Below, piece after piece: positions 38,757-48,077 of a DNA stretch of 64,000 nt. Under the pieces are notes generated by a model. It saw nothing but the letters and a program-made list of their open reading frames with translations. It made no database searches and was not told the origin of the DNA. The position numbers and the translations under genes are program-made. Source of the stretch: CAVQFO01 sp963711725 (GTDB taxonomy: Bacteria > Pseudomonadota > Gammaproteobacteria > Nitrococcales > Aquisalimonadaceae); assembly GCA_963711725.1 (NCBI GenBank), contig CAVQFO010000022.1, positions 124,001 through 188,000 of the forward strand, written 5' to 3'. The first letter of the stretch is position 1. Each line of letters opens with the position of its first letter.

Positions 38757-39039
38757 TGTCTGAAAACCCCTTGAACCTTGTTCACCGGCAAGCGTCTCGC
38801 CACAGTAATTTTAGTGCCATCCATGCTGTCATGGGGCCCGGCAAGATCGCAATTGTAGCGGCTTGCTCATGGTTTGACGACATTTGGGGCGTCTATTCCC
38901 CGACCTTGGGCGGGTTTTTGGGCCGCCTTGCCCCTGAACGGAAACTTGGGGAAAATTGCCGCCTTGATTCGGATTCCACTATTCGCGGCAGCAGCCCCTC
39001 GGCCGGCCGCGCCGAAACGCCCCGTCCATAAAGAGTGAG

Positions 39040-41040
39040 ATGTCTATGCCTTCGCGCCGAGAACGAGCCAACGCCATTCGAGCCCTCAGCATGGATGCCG
39101 TGCAGCGTGCCAAGTCCGGCCACCCGGGGGCGCCCATGGGCATGGCGGATATCGCCGAAGTGCTGTGGAACGATTACCTGAAACACAACCCGGCCAACCC
39201 GCATTGGCCGGATCGGGATCGTTTCGTGTTGTCCAATGGACACGGCTCGATGCTGCTCTACAGCCTCCTTCATCTCAGCGGTTACGATCTGTCCATCGAC
39301 GATATCAAGGACTTTCGCCAGCTGGACTCCAAGACCCCGGGGCATCCCGAATACGGCTACACGCCCGGAGTGGAGACCACCACCGGCCCGCTGGGCCAGG
39401 GCTTGGCGAACGCGGTGGGCATGGCCTTGGGCGAACGCGTGCTGGGCGCTCAGTTCAACCGCCCCGGACACACCATCGTCGATCACTACACCTATTGTTT
39501 TATGGGCGACGGCTGCCTGATGGAAGGCGTCTCTCACGAGGCCTGCTCTCTGGCGGGCACGCTGGGGCTGGGCAAGCTGATCGGGTTTTACGACGACAAC
39601 GGCATTTCCATCGACGGCAAGGTGCAAGGCTGGTTCGCCGACGACACGCCCAAGCGCTTCGAAGCCTACGGCTGGCACGTGATTCGTGAAGTGGACGGCC
39701 ACGATGCCGAAGCCGTGAACAAGGCGGTGGCCGAGGCCCGCGCGGTCCCGGACAAGCCCAGCCTGATCTGCTGCAAGACCATCATCGGTTTCGGCGCTCC
39801 CAACGCCTGCGGCACGCACGGTGTGCACGGCGCGCCCCTGGGAGACGAGGAAATCCAGGCGACCCGCGAGTTCCTGAACTGGCCCTATGAGCCCTTCGAA
39901 GTGCCCGAGGCGATTCGCGCCGACTGGGACGGCCGCGAGCGCGGGGCCCAGGCGGAGCAGGAGTGGAACGGGCGGTTCGATGCGTATCGCAAGGCCCATC
40001 CCGAGCTGGCCGCCGATTTCGAGCGCCGCTTGCGGGGCGAATTGCCGGGCTCCTGGGAGACCCTGGCGGCGGAGCATCTGCTGGAAATCGATCGCAAGGG
40101 CGAATCGGTGGCTTCCCGCAAGGCATCGCAGATGGCGCTGGAAGGCTTCGGCCCGCATCTGCCGGAGCTGATCGGCGGTTCGGCCGATCTCACCGGCTCC
40201 AATAATACGAAGTGGTCGGGATGTACGCCGGTCACCCGCGACGCCGCCGACGCCAACTATGTGTTCTACGGTGTCCGCGAATTCGGGATGACGGCCATCA
40301 TGAACGGCCTGGCGCTGCATGGGGGATTCATTCCCTATGGCGGCACCTTTCTGGTGTTTTCCGACTACGCCCGCAACGCGGTGCGCATGGCCGCCCTCAT
40401 GGGAATCCGTTCGATCATGGTCTATACCCACGACTCCATCGGCCTGGGCGAGGACGGCCCCACGCATCAGCCGGTGGAACACCTTGCGTCCCTGCGGATG
40501 ATTCCCAACATGAGCCTGTGGCGGCCGTGCGACGCCGTGGAGTCGCAGGTGGCGTGGCAGGCCGCGCTGGAGCGCAGGGACGGGCCATCCGCCCTGGTGT
40601 TCTCGCGCCAGACGCTGCCCCATCAGCCGAGAACCGCGCAGCAACTGGAATCCGTGCGCCGGGGCGGCTATGTGCTGCGCGAGGCCGACGGCGGCCCCGA
40701 GGCTATTCTGATCGCCACCGGTTCGGAAGTGGATCTGGCGGTTCGGGCCGCCGAGGAGTTGGCCTCCCGGGGGCGGCGCGTGCGGGTGGTTTCCATGCCC
40801 TCGACCGATGCCTTCGAGGCCCAGGACGAGGCCTACAAGGAATCGGTGCTGCCCCGTTCGGTCAAGGCGCGCGTGGCCGTGGAAGCCGGGTTGTCGGATT
40901 TCTGGATCAAGTACGTCGGCGATCGCGGCAAGGTCGTGGGCATGGACCGCTTTGGGGAATCGGCCCCCGCCGGCAAATTGTTCGAGCATTTCGGGTTCAC
41001 CCTCGAAAACATCTGCGCCGCCGTCGAAGAGACGTTGTAG
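39040..41040 (+). CDS. tkt: Transketolase
   Basis: A 666-residue TPP enzyme of the pentose phosphate and, if present, Calvin cycles. RAKSGHPGAPMGMADIAEVLW, GPLGQGLANAVGMALGER, the TPP/Mg motif MGDGCLMEGVSHEA with YDDNGISIDG, and DSIGLGEDGPTHQPVEHLASLR are all present. Two ATGs (39040, 39046) are possible; AAGAGTGAG favours the first. It heads the tkt-gap-pgk cluster and is divergent from metK across about 280 bases. Confidence 0.97.
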   Translation: MSMPSRRERANAIRALSMDAVQRAKSGHPGAPMGMADIAEVLWNDYLKHNPANPHWPDRDRFVLSNGHGSMLLYSLLHLSGYDLSIDDIKDFRQLDSKTPGHPEYGYTPGVETTTGPLGQGLANAVGMALGERVLGAQFNRPGHTIVDHYTYCFMGDGCLMEGVSHEACSLAGTLGLGKLIGFYDDNGISIDGKVQGWFADDTPKRFEAYGWHVIREVDGHDAEAVNKAVAEARAVPDKPSLICCKTIIGFGAPNACGTHGVHGAPLGDEEIQATREFLNWPYEPFEVPEAIRADWDGRERGAQAEQEWNGRFDAYRKAHPELAADFERRLRGELPGSWETLAAEHLLEIDRKGESVASRKASQMALEGFGPHLPELIGGSADLTGSNNTKWSGCTPVTRDAADANYVFYGVREFGMTAIMNGLALHGGFIPYGGTFLVFSDYARNAVRMAALMGIRSIMVYTHDSIGLGEDGPTHQPVEHLASLRMIPNMSLWRPCDAVESQVAWQAALERRDGPSALVFSRQTLPHQPRTAQQLESVRRGGYVLREADGGPEAILIATGSEVDLAVRAAEELASRGRRVRVVSMPSTDAFEAQDEAYKESVLPRSVKARVAVEAGLSDFWIKYVGDRGKVVGMDRFGESAPAGKLFEHFGFTLENICAAVEETL

Positions 41041-41119
41041 GCGCCGGCGCGCGCTTTCCGGGCCGGGCTTCCCGACGCATGGGGAGCCGGCCCAACATCC
41101 CGGCCATCAGGAGAGGGCT

Positions 41120-42133
41120 ATGACGATCAAGGTCGCGATCAACGGCTACGGGCGCATCGGGCGCAACGTGCTGCGGGCCAACTACGAGTCCGGGCGCAGC
41201 GACGATATTCGCATCGTGGCCATCAACGACCTCGGCGACGCCCACGCGAATGCCCACCTCACGCGCCACGACACGGCCCATGGCCGGTTTGCCGGCGAGG
41301 TTTCGGTGGAAGGCGGCGATCTTCTGGTCAACGGCGACCGGATCAAGGTGTTCAGCGAACGGGATCCGGCCAAGCTGCCCTGGGGCGAGCTGGGCGTGGA
41401 CGTGGTGCTGGAGTGCACGGGTCTGTTCACCAGCCGGGAGAAAGCGTCCGCTCACTTGCGCGGCGGCGCCTCCAAGGTGCTGGTGTCGGCGCCGGCCGGT
41501 GAGGAGGTCGACGCCACGGTGTGCTACGGGGTCAATCACGACCTGCTTCGCGCCGAGCATCAGGTGGTCTCCAATGCCTCCTGTACCACCAACTGCCTGG
41601 CAACCCTGGTCAAGCCGCTTCACGAAACTCTGGGGCTGGAGCACGGCATCATGACCACGGTGCATGCCTACACCAACGACCAGGTGCTCACCGACAGTTA
41701 TCACGACGATCTGCGCCGGGCCCGCAGCGCCACCTTGTCCCAGATCCCCACCAAGACCGGCGCCACCCGGGCGTTGAACCTGGTGATGCCGGAGATGAAA
41801 GGCCGCATCGACGGCTACGCGATCCGTATCCCCACCATCAATGTGTCCATCGTCGATCTGACCTTCACCGCCGGCCGGGAAACCACGGTGGAAGAGGTCA
41901 ACCGCATACTTGCCGATGCCTGCGCCAACGATTCGCTGGGCGTTGTCGGCTGCAGCGACGAGCCGTTGGTGTCGGTGGACTACAACCACAACCCCAATTC
42001 ATCCACCTTCGACCTGACGCTGACCAAGGTTCAAGGTGGTCGCCTGGTGAAAGTCTGCGCCTGGTATGACAACGAATGGGGTTTCTCCAACCGGATGCTG
42101 GATGTGGCCGAGGCGTGGATGAAAGCGCCCTGA
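41120..42133 (+). CDS. gap: Glyceraldehyde-3-phosphate dehydrogenase
   Basis: A 337-residue NAD(P)-dependent glycolytic/gluconeogenic enzyme. IKVAINGYGRIGRNVLRANYES is the Rossmann start, SNASCTTNCLATLVKPL contains the catalytic Cys near residue 155, and VHAYTNDQVLTDSYH and WYDNEWGFSNRM follow. ATG at 41120 is eight bases after AGGAGAGGG. pgk follows after 42 bases. Confidence 0.97.
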   Translation: MTIKVAINGYGRIGRNVLRANYESGRSDDIRIVAINDLGDAHANAHLTRHDTAHGRFAGEVSVEGGDLLVNGDRIKVFSERDPAKLPWGELGVDVVLECTGLFTSREKASAHLRGGASKVLVSAPAGEEVDATVCYGVNHDLLRAEHQVVSNASCTTNCLATLVKPLHETLGLEHGIMTTVHAYTNDQVLTDSYHDDLRRARSATLSQIPTKTGATRALNLVMPEMKGRIDGYAIRIPTINVSIVDLTFTAGRETTVEEVNRILADACANDSLGVVGCSDEPLVSVDYNHNPNSSTFDLTLTKVQGGRLVKVCAWYDNEWGFSNRMLDVAEAWMKAP

Positions 42134-42175
42134 GAACACGGCCGCGCGACTGTAGTGAATGGATAGGAAACGAGC

Positions 42176-43369
42176 ATGTCCGTAATCAAGATGACCGACC
42201 TGGATCTCGCCGGAAAGCGGGTTCTGATTCGTGAAGACCTCAATGTGCCGGTCAAGAACGGGCGGGTGACCGACGACACGCGCATCCGTGCCTCGCTGCC
42301 CACCATTCGGGCGGCCGTGGAAGGCGGGGGCAAGGTGATGTTGCTGAGCCACCTGGGGCGTCCCGATGAAGGCGTGTACGACGAACAATTCAGCCTGGCT
42401 CCGGTGGCGGAGCATTTGGGCAGCCTTCTGGGTCGGTCCGTGCGCTTGGTCAAGGAATGGCTGGACGGCGTCGATCTGACGGACGGGGAAGTTGTTCTCT
42501 GCGAGAACGTCCGTTTCAACAAGGGCGAGAAGAAAAACGACGAAGCCTTGTCCCGGCGTATGGCGGCCTTGTGCGACGTCTATGTCATGGACGCTTTCGG
42601 AACCGCCCATCGGGCCCAGGCCTCCACCCACGGTGTGGCTCGTTTCGCGCCGGTGGCTTGCGCGGGGCCGTTGCTGGCGGCGGAGCTGGACGCGCTGGCG
42701 CGGGCGCTGGAGGCCCCCAAGCGGCCCATGGTTGCCATCGTCGGTGGTTCCAAGGTCTCCACCAAGCTCACCGTGCTGGAATCCCTGGTGGAGCTGGTGG
42801 ACCAGTTGATTGTGGGCGGCGGTATCGCCAACACCTTCATCGCCGCCGAAGGCCATGCCGTCGGCAAGTCCCTGTACGAGCCCGACCTGGTCGACCAGGC
42901 CCGGCAGTTGATCGAGCGGGCCCGCGCCAAGGGCGCGGAGATTCCCGTGCCGTCCGACGTGGTATGCGCCAAGGCCTTCGATGAAAACGCCGAGGCCACG
43001 GTCAAGGCGGTCAACGAGGTTGCGGAGGATGATCTGATCCTGGACGTGGGGCCGGAAACGGCGAGCCGCTACCGCGAGCTCCTGGCGAAGGCCGGCACCA
43101 TCGTCTGGAACGGCCCCGTGGGCGTGTTCGAGTTCGACAATTTCGCGGCGGGAACGCGAGCGTTGGCCGAAGCCATCGCCGACAGCGACGGCTTTTCCAT
43201 TGCCGGCGGTGGCGACACCCTGGCGGCCGTGTCCAAGTTCGGCGTGACGGACCGGATTTCCTATATCTCCACCGGCGGCGGTGCGTTCCTGGAATTCCTG
43301 GAAGGGAAGAAGCTGCCGGCGGTGGATGTGCTGGAGCAGCGCGCGGCCGAGCAGCAGCGGGCGGTTTAG
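42176..43369 (+). CDS. pgk: Phosphoglycerate kinase
   Basis: A 397-residue kinase transferring phosphate from 1,3-bisphosphoglycerate to ADP. KRVLIREDLNVPVKNGRVTDDTRI, LSHLGRPDEG, AIVGGSKVSTKL and the C-terminal FSIAGGGDTLAAVSKFGV ... YISTGGGAFLEFLEGKKLP are the family motifs. Last gene of the tkt-gap-pgk group; a two-hairpin repeat follows before the convergent purC. Confidence 0.97.
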   Translation: MSVIKMTDLDLAGKRVLIREDLNVPVKNGRVTDDTRIRASLPTIRAAVEGGGKVMLLSHLGRPDEGVYDEQFSLAPVAEHLGSLLGRSVRLVKEWLDGVDLTDGEVVLCENVRFNKGEKKNDEALSRRMAALCDVYVMDAFGTAHRAQASTHGVARFAPVACAGPLLAAELDALARALEAPKRPMVAIVGGSKVSTKLTVLESLVELVDQLIVGGGIANTFIAAEGHAVGKSLYEPDLVDQARQLIERARAKGAEIPVPSDVVCAKAFDENAEATVKAVNEVAEDDLILDVGPETASRYRELLAKAGTIVWNGPVGVFEFDNFAAGTRALAEAIADSDGFSIAGGGDTLAAVSKFGVTDRISYISTGGGAFLEFLEGKKLPAVDVLEQRAAEQQRAV

Positions 43370-43408
43370 CGCGGGGTTCGGGTTCGGCCTAGCCACGAAG
43401 GACTTCAA

Positions 43409-43506
43409 TGTCGATGTAGGTCGGATTAGCGAAGCGTAATCCGACATGGTTTTGCGGCTTCGCCGGATTGGTGGGTTACGCTTCGCTAACCCACCTGCAT
43501 CGACAT
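43409..43506. repeat. Two-hairpin GGTCGGATTAGCG repeat, copy 1
   Basis: Two palindromes, one around GTCGGATTAGCGAAGCGTAA and one around GGGTTACGCTTCGCTAACCC, are joined by a conserved GCGGCTTCGCCGGATT spacer and bounded by inverted ATGTCGATG ends. Other copies are at 61658-61746 (inverted) and 63520-63614. Confidence 0.85.
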
Positions 43507-43550
43507 ATCGAAGTTTGAAGGTGATGCCCGAAGGTCATCCCCTTCGTGGT

Positions 43551-44464
43551 TTATCGCTTGTCCCAATCCTCACCAATCAACCGCCGCGCCGCCTCCCGGT
43601 ACTTTTCCGAAGTCTTGCGCAAGATCTCCTCGGGCAGCCGCGGTCCCGGCGGGGTCTTGTCCCAATCCAGCGTTTCCAGGTAGTCCCGCACGAACTGCTT
43701 GTCGAAGCTTGCCGGCGATTGGCCCGGTGCGTACTGATCCGCGGGCCAGAAGCGCGAGGAATCCGGTGTCAGGGCTTCGTCGATCCACACCAGGTTGCCG
43801 TCGTCGTCCAGTCCGAATTCGAACTTGGTGTCGGCGATGATGATTCCCCGTTCGAGCGCATAGGCGGCGGCCCGGGAGTAGATCTCCAGCGTCAATTCGC
43901 GGACGCGGCGTGCATTTTGTTCGCCCATCAACTGCACCGTCCGCTGGAAATCCACGTTTTCATCGTGATCGCCCATCGCGGCCTTGGTCGAAGGCGTGTA
44001 GATCGCCTCGGGAAGCCGGTCGGCCTGGCGCAGACCGCTGGGGAGCGGGATGCCGCACACCCGCCCGGTCTGTTGGTAGTCCTTCCAACCCGAACCGATC
44101 AGATACCCCGGGCGATGGCTTCCACCGGCAACGGCCGCAGCTTGCGAACGACCACCGCCCGCCCCTGCACCTGAGCCAGCTCCTTGGGGTCTTTCAGGAT
44201 GTCGGACAGGGATATGTCCGCGAGATGATTTCCGATCACGTCGCTCATTCGCTGGAACCAGAACCGGGACACCGCGTTGAGTACGGCGCCCTTGCCGGGG
44301 ATGGGTTCCGGCAGAACCACGTCGAATGCCGAGAGCCGATCGGTCGTGACGATCAAGAGGTGATTTTCGTCCACCTGATAGATGTCCCGGACCTTGCCGC
44401 GCTGAATCAGCGGCAGGCTGTGCAGGGAGGATTCGAATAATGCGTCTGGAATGGTGGCCGTCAT
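43551..44464 (-). CDS. purC: SAICAR synthase PurC, with one-base frameshift
   Basis: Phosphoribosylaminoimidazole-succinocarboxamide synthase of the long (about 300-residue) type. The N-terminal part reads LIQRGKVRDIYQVDENHLLIVTTDRLSAFDVVLPEPIPGKG. After RPLPVEAIARG a stop appears; adding one G to the run at 44105-44108 continues as YLIGSGWKDYQQTGRVCGIPLP and then LERGIIIADTKFEFG...IDEALTPDSSRFWP. All catalytic regions are intact. An essential biosynthetic gene broken in a homopolymer run points to a sequencing deletion. It is convergent with pgk. Confidence 0.92.
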
Positions 44465-44584
44465 CTGTCTCGTTCCGATTGGTTCCGCGCGCCCGGGCTC
44501 ACCGGGCCCTCCGCAACGGTCCCGGAAAGCTGGGGTTTTTGCCAGGGATTGTCGTGCTCCGCCGATACTTTGCTATTCGCCTTT

Positions 44585-44602
44585 TATACCCCTAGGAGTA
44601 TA
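44585..44602. promoter_or_regulatory. CsoR/CstR-type operator overlapping a -10 element
   Basis: TATACCCCTAGGAGTATA is a near-perfect palindrome with the G/C-tract form of CsoR-family operators. A TATAAT at 44599-44604 overlaps its right edge, so repressor binding would block the promoter of the downstream csoR-family gene. The start codon is 36 bases further. Confidence 0.7.
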
Positions 44603-44638
44603 ATAGCCAAACTATGTACCGATAAGGAGAACACTCCC

Positions 44639-44930
44639 ATGGCGGATTCTGCGGCATTCGATTACGAAGCGCAAAAGAAGGCGTTGTTGGCGCGGCTCGC
44701 TCGGGTCGAGGGACAAATCCGCGGCGTAAGGCGCATGGTGGAGGAGGAGCAGAGCTGCGAGTCGGTGGCGCAGCAATTGGCCGCCGCTCGCAAGGCGTTG
44801 AACAAGGCCTTTTATCAAATGGTCTCCTGTGCCATTGAGCACGAGGTGCTCTCCGAGCAGGAGGAGGGCCATGGCTGAGGCCCACGGTCGATTGGGCCAT
44901 CTCACCGAGGTGTTGACCCGTTATGGGTGA
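44639..44930 (+). CDS. CsoR/CstR-family metal- or persulfide-sensing repressor, probable frameshift
   Basis: The all-helical repressor begins MADSAAFDYEAQKKALLARLARVEGQIRG after AAGGAG. Cys40 and Cys64 are kept, but the position of the CsoR copper-binding His is Gln60, which fits persulfide-sensing CstR better than copper CsoR. The intact frame stops at 44878 after 79 residues. Removing one G from the run at 44866-44868 continues as AMAEAHGRLGHLTEVLTRYG to 44930, resembling family C-termini. The next gene is a TauE-type exporter, also a CstR partner elsewhere. Confidence 0.78.
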
Positions 44931-44988
44931 TCGGCGTCCCGCCAACCGCGCGTGCCCGCAAACGTTCACCGGGGCCGGTTGACCCGGG

Positions 44989-45792
44989 ATGCTGGCGATT
45001 CTTCTGGGAGCGATATCCGGCTTCGCGCTGGGACTGACCGGAGCGGGAGGGTCCATGTTCACCCTGCCGCTCCTGATCTACGGGCTCAATGTGGCGGCCG
45101 CCGAGGCGGTTGCCGTGTCGCTGGCCGCCACGGGTGGCACGGCCCTGGTAGGAGCCGTTCGCCACGGCTTTTCCGGCCGGGTCGAATGGCGCGCCGTCTC
45201 GGTCATGGCATTGAGCGGCTTTGTCGGTGCCCCGGTGGGCGCCGAGCTGGCGCACCACCTTCCTTCGGTTTATCTGCTCACGGGATTTGCCGCGCTGATG
45301 CTGGCGCTGACCGTGGTGATGTGGCGTCGGGCCTCCGTGCCAGATTCCTCGGCCGGGTCGACGGAAACCGCCGATGGTATCGCGTGCCGCTACGATCCGC
45401 GGGGTGGCCTGCACTGGAACAGCCGTTGTGTTGCCGTGGTGACGGCCTCGGGCATTGCCGTCGGATTTTTCTCGGGGCTGTTCGGAGTGGGTGGCGGCTT
45501 CCTGATTGTCCCGGCCCTCACTCTGGGGGCCACGCTGCCCATGCATCGCTCGGTGGCCAGTTCCCTGCCGATTATCGCGTTGGTGAGCGCGGTGGGGTTT
45601 GCCTCGCACATGGTGGCGGGTGGTTCGCCGGACTGGGGCTTGGTGGTCCCCTTTTGGCTCGGCGGGGTCGGTGGCCTGCTTCTGGGCACGCGGCTGTCCC
45701 ACAAGCTTAACGGGCCCTGGCTTCAGCGCGTGTTCGCCGTAATGTTGGTGCTGGTTGCCTGCTGGATTCTCGCCAAGGAGTGGGTGTTGTGA
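44989..45792 (+). CDS. Sulfite exporter TauE/SafE family protein
   Basis: A 267-residue membrane protein with about eight hydrophobic segments. The two repeats of the family are visible as GAISGFALGLTGAGGSMFTLPLLIYG and SGIAVGFFSGLFGVGGGFLIVPALTLGA. The family exports sulfite, sulfoacetate and similar organosulfur anions. Its position directly after a CstR-like repressor suggests a role in sulfite or persulfide detoxification. ATG at 44989, 58 bases after the corrected repressor stop. Confidence 0.87.
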   Translation: MLAILLGAISGFALGLTGAGGSMFTLPLLIYGLNVAAAEAVAVSLAATGGTALVGAVRHGFSGRVEWRAVSVMALSGFVGAPVGAELAHHLPSVYLLTGFAALMLALTVVMWRRASVPDSSAGSTETADGIACRYDPRGGLHWNSRCVAVVTASGIAVGFFSGLFGVGGGFLIVPALTLGATLPMHRSVASSLPIIALVSAVGFASHMVAGGSPDWGLVVPFWLGGVGGLLLGTRLSHKLNGPWLQRVFAVMLVLVACWILAKEWVL

Positions 45793-45823
45793 GAGGCAGC
45801 GGCGTGAACAGAGCAGCGTCTCC

Positions 45824-47239
45824 CTAGCGTTCGTTCTTGATCCGGCCGTAAGCGTCCAGCGCTGCTTTCCGCGATTCCTTGAGATCCACCAGCGGTTCGG
45901 GATAGTCCCTGCCCAGGGTGACACCGGCCGAATTCAGGACCGAGGCGGGCGCGTTCCAGGGGGCGTGGATCGCCGGCGCCTGCAGCCTTCCCAGTTCCGG
46001 TATCCATTGTCGGATGTAGTCGCCGCCCGGATCGAAACGCTCAGCCTGTCGCACGGGATTGAAGATCCGGTAATAGGGCGCGGCATCCGCGCCGCATCCC
46101 TGGACCCATTGCCATCCCACGGGGTTGTTGGCGGGGTCCGCGTCCACCAGCGTGTCCCAGAACCAGCGTTCGCCCCACTGCCAGGGGAGCCGCAGGTTCT
46201 TTGTCAGAAACGAGGCCGTCACCATCCGCACCCGGTTGTGCATCCAGCCGGTGGCCCAGAGTTGGCGCATGCCGGCATCGACAATCGGAATGCCCGTGCG
46301 GCCCGAACACCACCGCCGAAACGCCCCGCCTCCCTCGGTATTCCACGGGAAGTGCCGAAAGCGCGGATCGATGGGGGCCTCGGCAAGATCCGGGAACCGG
46401 GCCAGCAGGTGGTAGGCGAATTCCCTCCAGCCCAGTTCACTCAGGAACGTCTCGCTGGACTCGGCAACCCCCCCGCTTTGCAACGCCGCCCAGATCTGGG
46501 CGGGCGTGATTTCGCCGAAGTGCAGGTGCGGTGACAGACGCGAAGTCCCGTCCACGTCCGGCCGATCTCGAAACCTGCCGTAGTCCGCTGCCGCGTTCTC
46601 GATGAAGCGCTCCAGTGCCGCATGGGCCGCCGCCTCTCCCGGGGCCCAGTGGTGCCACAATTTCGCGTGCCAGCGGTTTTCGCCCATCAGATCCAGGTCG
46701 TCCACCGAGTCTGAACGAAGCCCCGCCGGTGGCGGCGGCAAGGAAGGCTTTGGCAGCGGTTCAGCCGGTGCGAAGCGTGAGCGGCAGCTGCGCCAGAAAG
46801 GGGTGAACACGCGATAGCCGCCGCCGTCCGATTTGGTCACTTCGCCCGGCTCGAAGAATAGCCGCCCGGGAAATCCGCGCGCCGATAGCCCGTCCTCGGC
46901 GAGCTGTTTGGCCAGGGCCTCTTCCCCCCGGGATCGAGCCGGTTCGTAGACACGGTTCCAATACACCGCGCCGGCGCCGGTCTCCGCAGCGAGCCGGCGT
47001 ACCTCCGCCGCCGCGTTGCCGGCGCGGATGACCAGTTGTTGCCCGTGTTGTCCGAGGTTTCGCGACAGATCCACCAGGCTGTGATGCAGCCAGGCTCGGC
47101 TTGCCGCACCAGCCGGCCTGGGTAAGTCGGGCTCGGTGACGTACAGGCAGACCAAGCGCTGATGGCCGGCGCCTTGGGTCAGTGCGCGGTTGTCGTGCAG
47201 ACGCAGATCGCGTCTGAAAACTACGATGGCTGTGTCCAT
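45824..47239 (-). CDS. phrB: Deoxyribodipyrimidine photolyase
   Basis: A 471-residue class I CPD photolyase that repairs UV dimers with light. The N-terminal antenna domain starts IVVFRRDLRLHDNRAL and contains VYWNRVYEP. The FAD domain shows TSRLSPHLHFGEITPAQIW, SELGWREFAYHLLARFP, DAGMRQLWATGWMHNRVRM and WQWVQGCGADAAPYYRIFNP. It is convergent with the TauE gene and divergent from a TetR-family regulator, 98 bases away. Confidence 0.95.
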   Translation of the reverse strand: MDTAIVVFRRDLRLHDNRALTQGAGHQRLVCLYVTEPDLPRPAGAASRAWLHHSLVDLSRNLGQHGQQLVIRAGNAAAEVRRLAAETGAGAVYWNRVYEPARSRGEEALAKQLAEDGLSARGFPGRLFFEPGEVTKSDGGGYRVFTPFWRSCRSRFAPAEPLPKPSLPPPPAGLRSDSVDDLDLMGENRWHAKLWHHWAPGEAAAHAALERFIENAAADYGRFRDRPDVDGTSRLSPHLHFGEITPAQIWAALQSGGVAESSETFLSELGWREFAYHLLARFPDLAEAPIDPRFRHFPWNTEGGGAFRRWCSGRTGIPIVDAGMRQLWATGWMHNRVRMVTASFLTKNLRLPWQWGERWFWDTLVDADPANNPVGWQWVQGCGADAAPYYRIFNPVRQAERFDPGGDYIRQWIPELGRLQAPAIHAPWNAPASVLNSAGVTLGRDYPEPLVDLKESRKAALDAYGRIKNER

Positions 47240-47337
47240 GGAGGATGCGATTTCAGTGCGGGTTCAAGGGCCTACGCATTGCGGCGTTTTGGGCGTTATA
47301 CTTGCTGCTCAGTAAGCATGTTTTTTCCGGAGGGAAC

Positions 47338-47949
47338 GTGAAGGCGCCACGTCAGGATACCAAGAAACTGATCCTTAACGCCGCCGCCGAGCTCCTGCAG
47401 GCGCATGGGTTCTCGGGGTTCAGTTATCAGCATATCGCCTCGCGGCTCGGCATCAAGAATGCGGCCATACACTACCACTATCCGACCAAGATGGATCTGG
47501 GCACGGCCCTGGTGGAGCGGTATCGCAGGAATTTTGCCTGGTGGGCGGCGCAGCTCGATCAGCAGCGCTTCGATGGCGCGGCCAAACTGGATGCGTTCTT
47601 TGAACTGGAACGGCGTTACCTGGCCGAGGGCAAGGTATGCCCGCTCGGCGTCGTGGGCGTCGAATTTTCCGGTATTGGCGAGGAGATGCGCGAGGCTACC
47701 AGAGCCTTGGTCGGTGAGCTCGCGGACTGGTTGACCGGCGTGTTGGAAGAGGGCGAGCGCGACGGCGTGTTCCGTCTGCATGGCAGCGCAAGCGGAAAGG
47801 CCGTTTCCATCCTGGCTACGGTGCAGGGTGCTTTGCAGCTTTCCCGAATCGTGGGGCCGGAAGTCTTTCATCAGGCGGTGGCTCAGGTCCGCACCGAACT
47901 GGGCCTACAGGAGCCGCTGGCGCCCCGGCGACCCCGCACCACTGAGTGA
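47338..47949 (+). CDS. TetR/AcrR family transcriptional regulator
   Basis: A 203-residue one-component repressor. The helix-turn-helix is YQHIASRLGIKNAAIHYHYPTKMDLGTALV near residues 30-60. The ligand domain contains KVCPLGVVGVEFSGIGEEMREATRAL, a pattern with a conserved Cys seen in several electrophile-responsive TetR proteins. GTG at 47338 follows GGAGGGAAC and gives VKAPRQDTKKLILNAAAELL; earlier in-frame codons are not conserved. Its target may be the divergent photolyase or itself; not shown. Confidence 0.88.
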   Translation: MKAPRQDTKKLILNAAAELLQAHGFSGFSYQHIASRLGIKNAAIHYHYPTKMDLGTALVERYRRNFAWWAAQLDQQRFDGAAKLDAFFELERRYLAEGKVCPLGVVGVEFSGIGEEMREATRALVGELADWLTGVLEEGERDGVFRLHGSASGKAVSILATVQGALQLSRIVGPEVFHQAVAQVRTELGLQEPLAPRRPRTTE

Positions 47950-48077
47950 AGGCCTTCGGGCCCGCACCGCGCGGGCCGAGGGGACATTCTGCGCCCGTTG
48001 GAACGTCCGCCTCGAATGCGGTAGCGTGGGAATACAAGAGTGGTGGGGGCGTGAGGCGCCCTCGGGGTGGACCAAGG

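Noticed and set aside
38757..39039. SAM riboswitch ahead of metK
   Set aside because: I looked for conserved SAM-class cores in the metK leader and found none.
38893..40989. Long minus-strand frame opposite tkt
   Set aside because: Shadow of transketolase with no recognisable domain.
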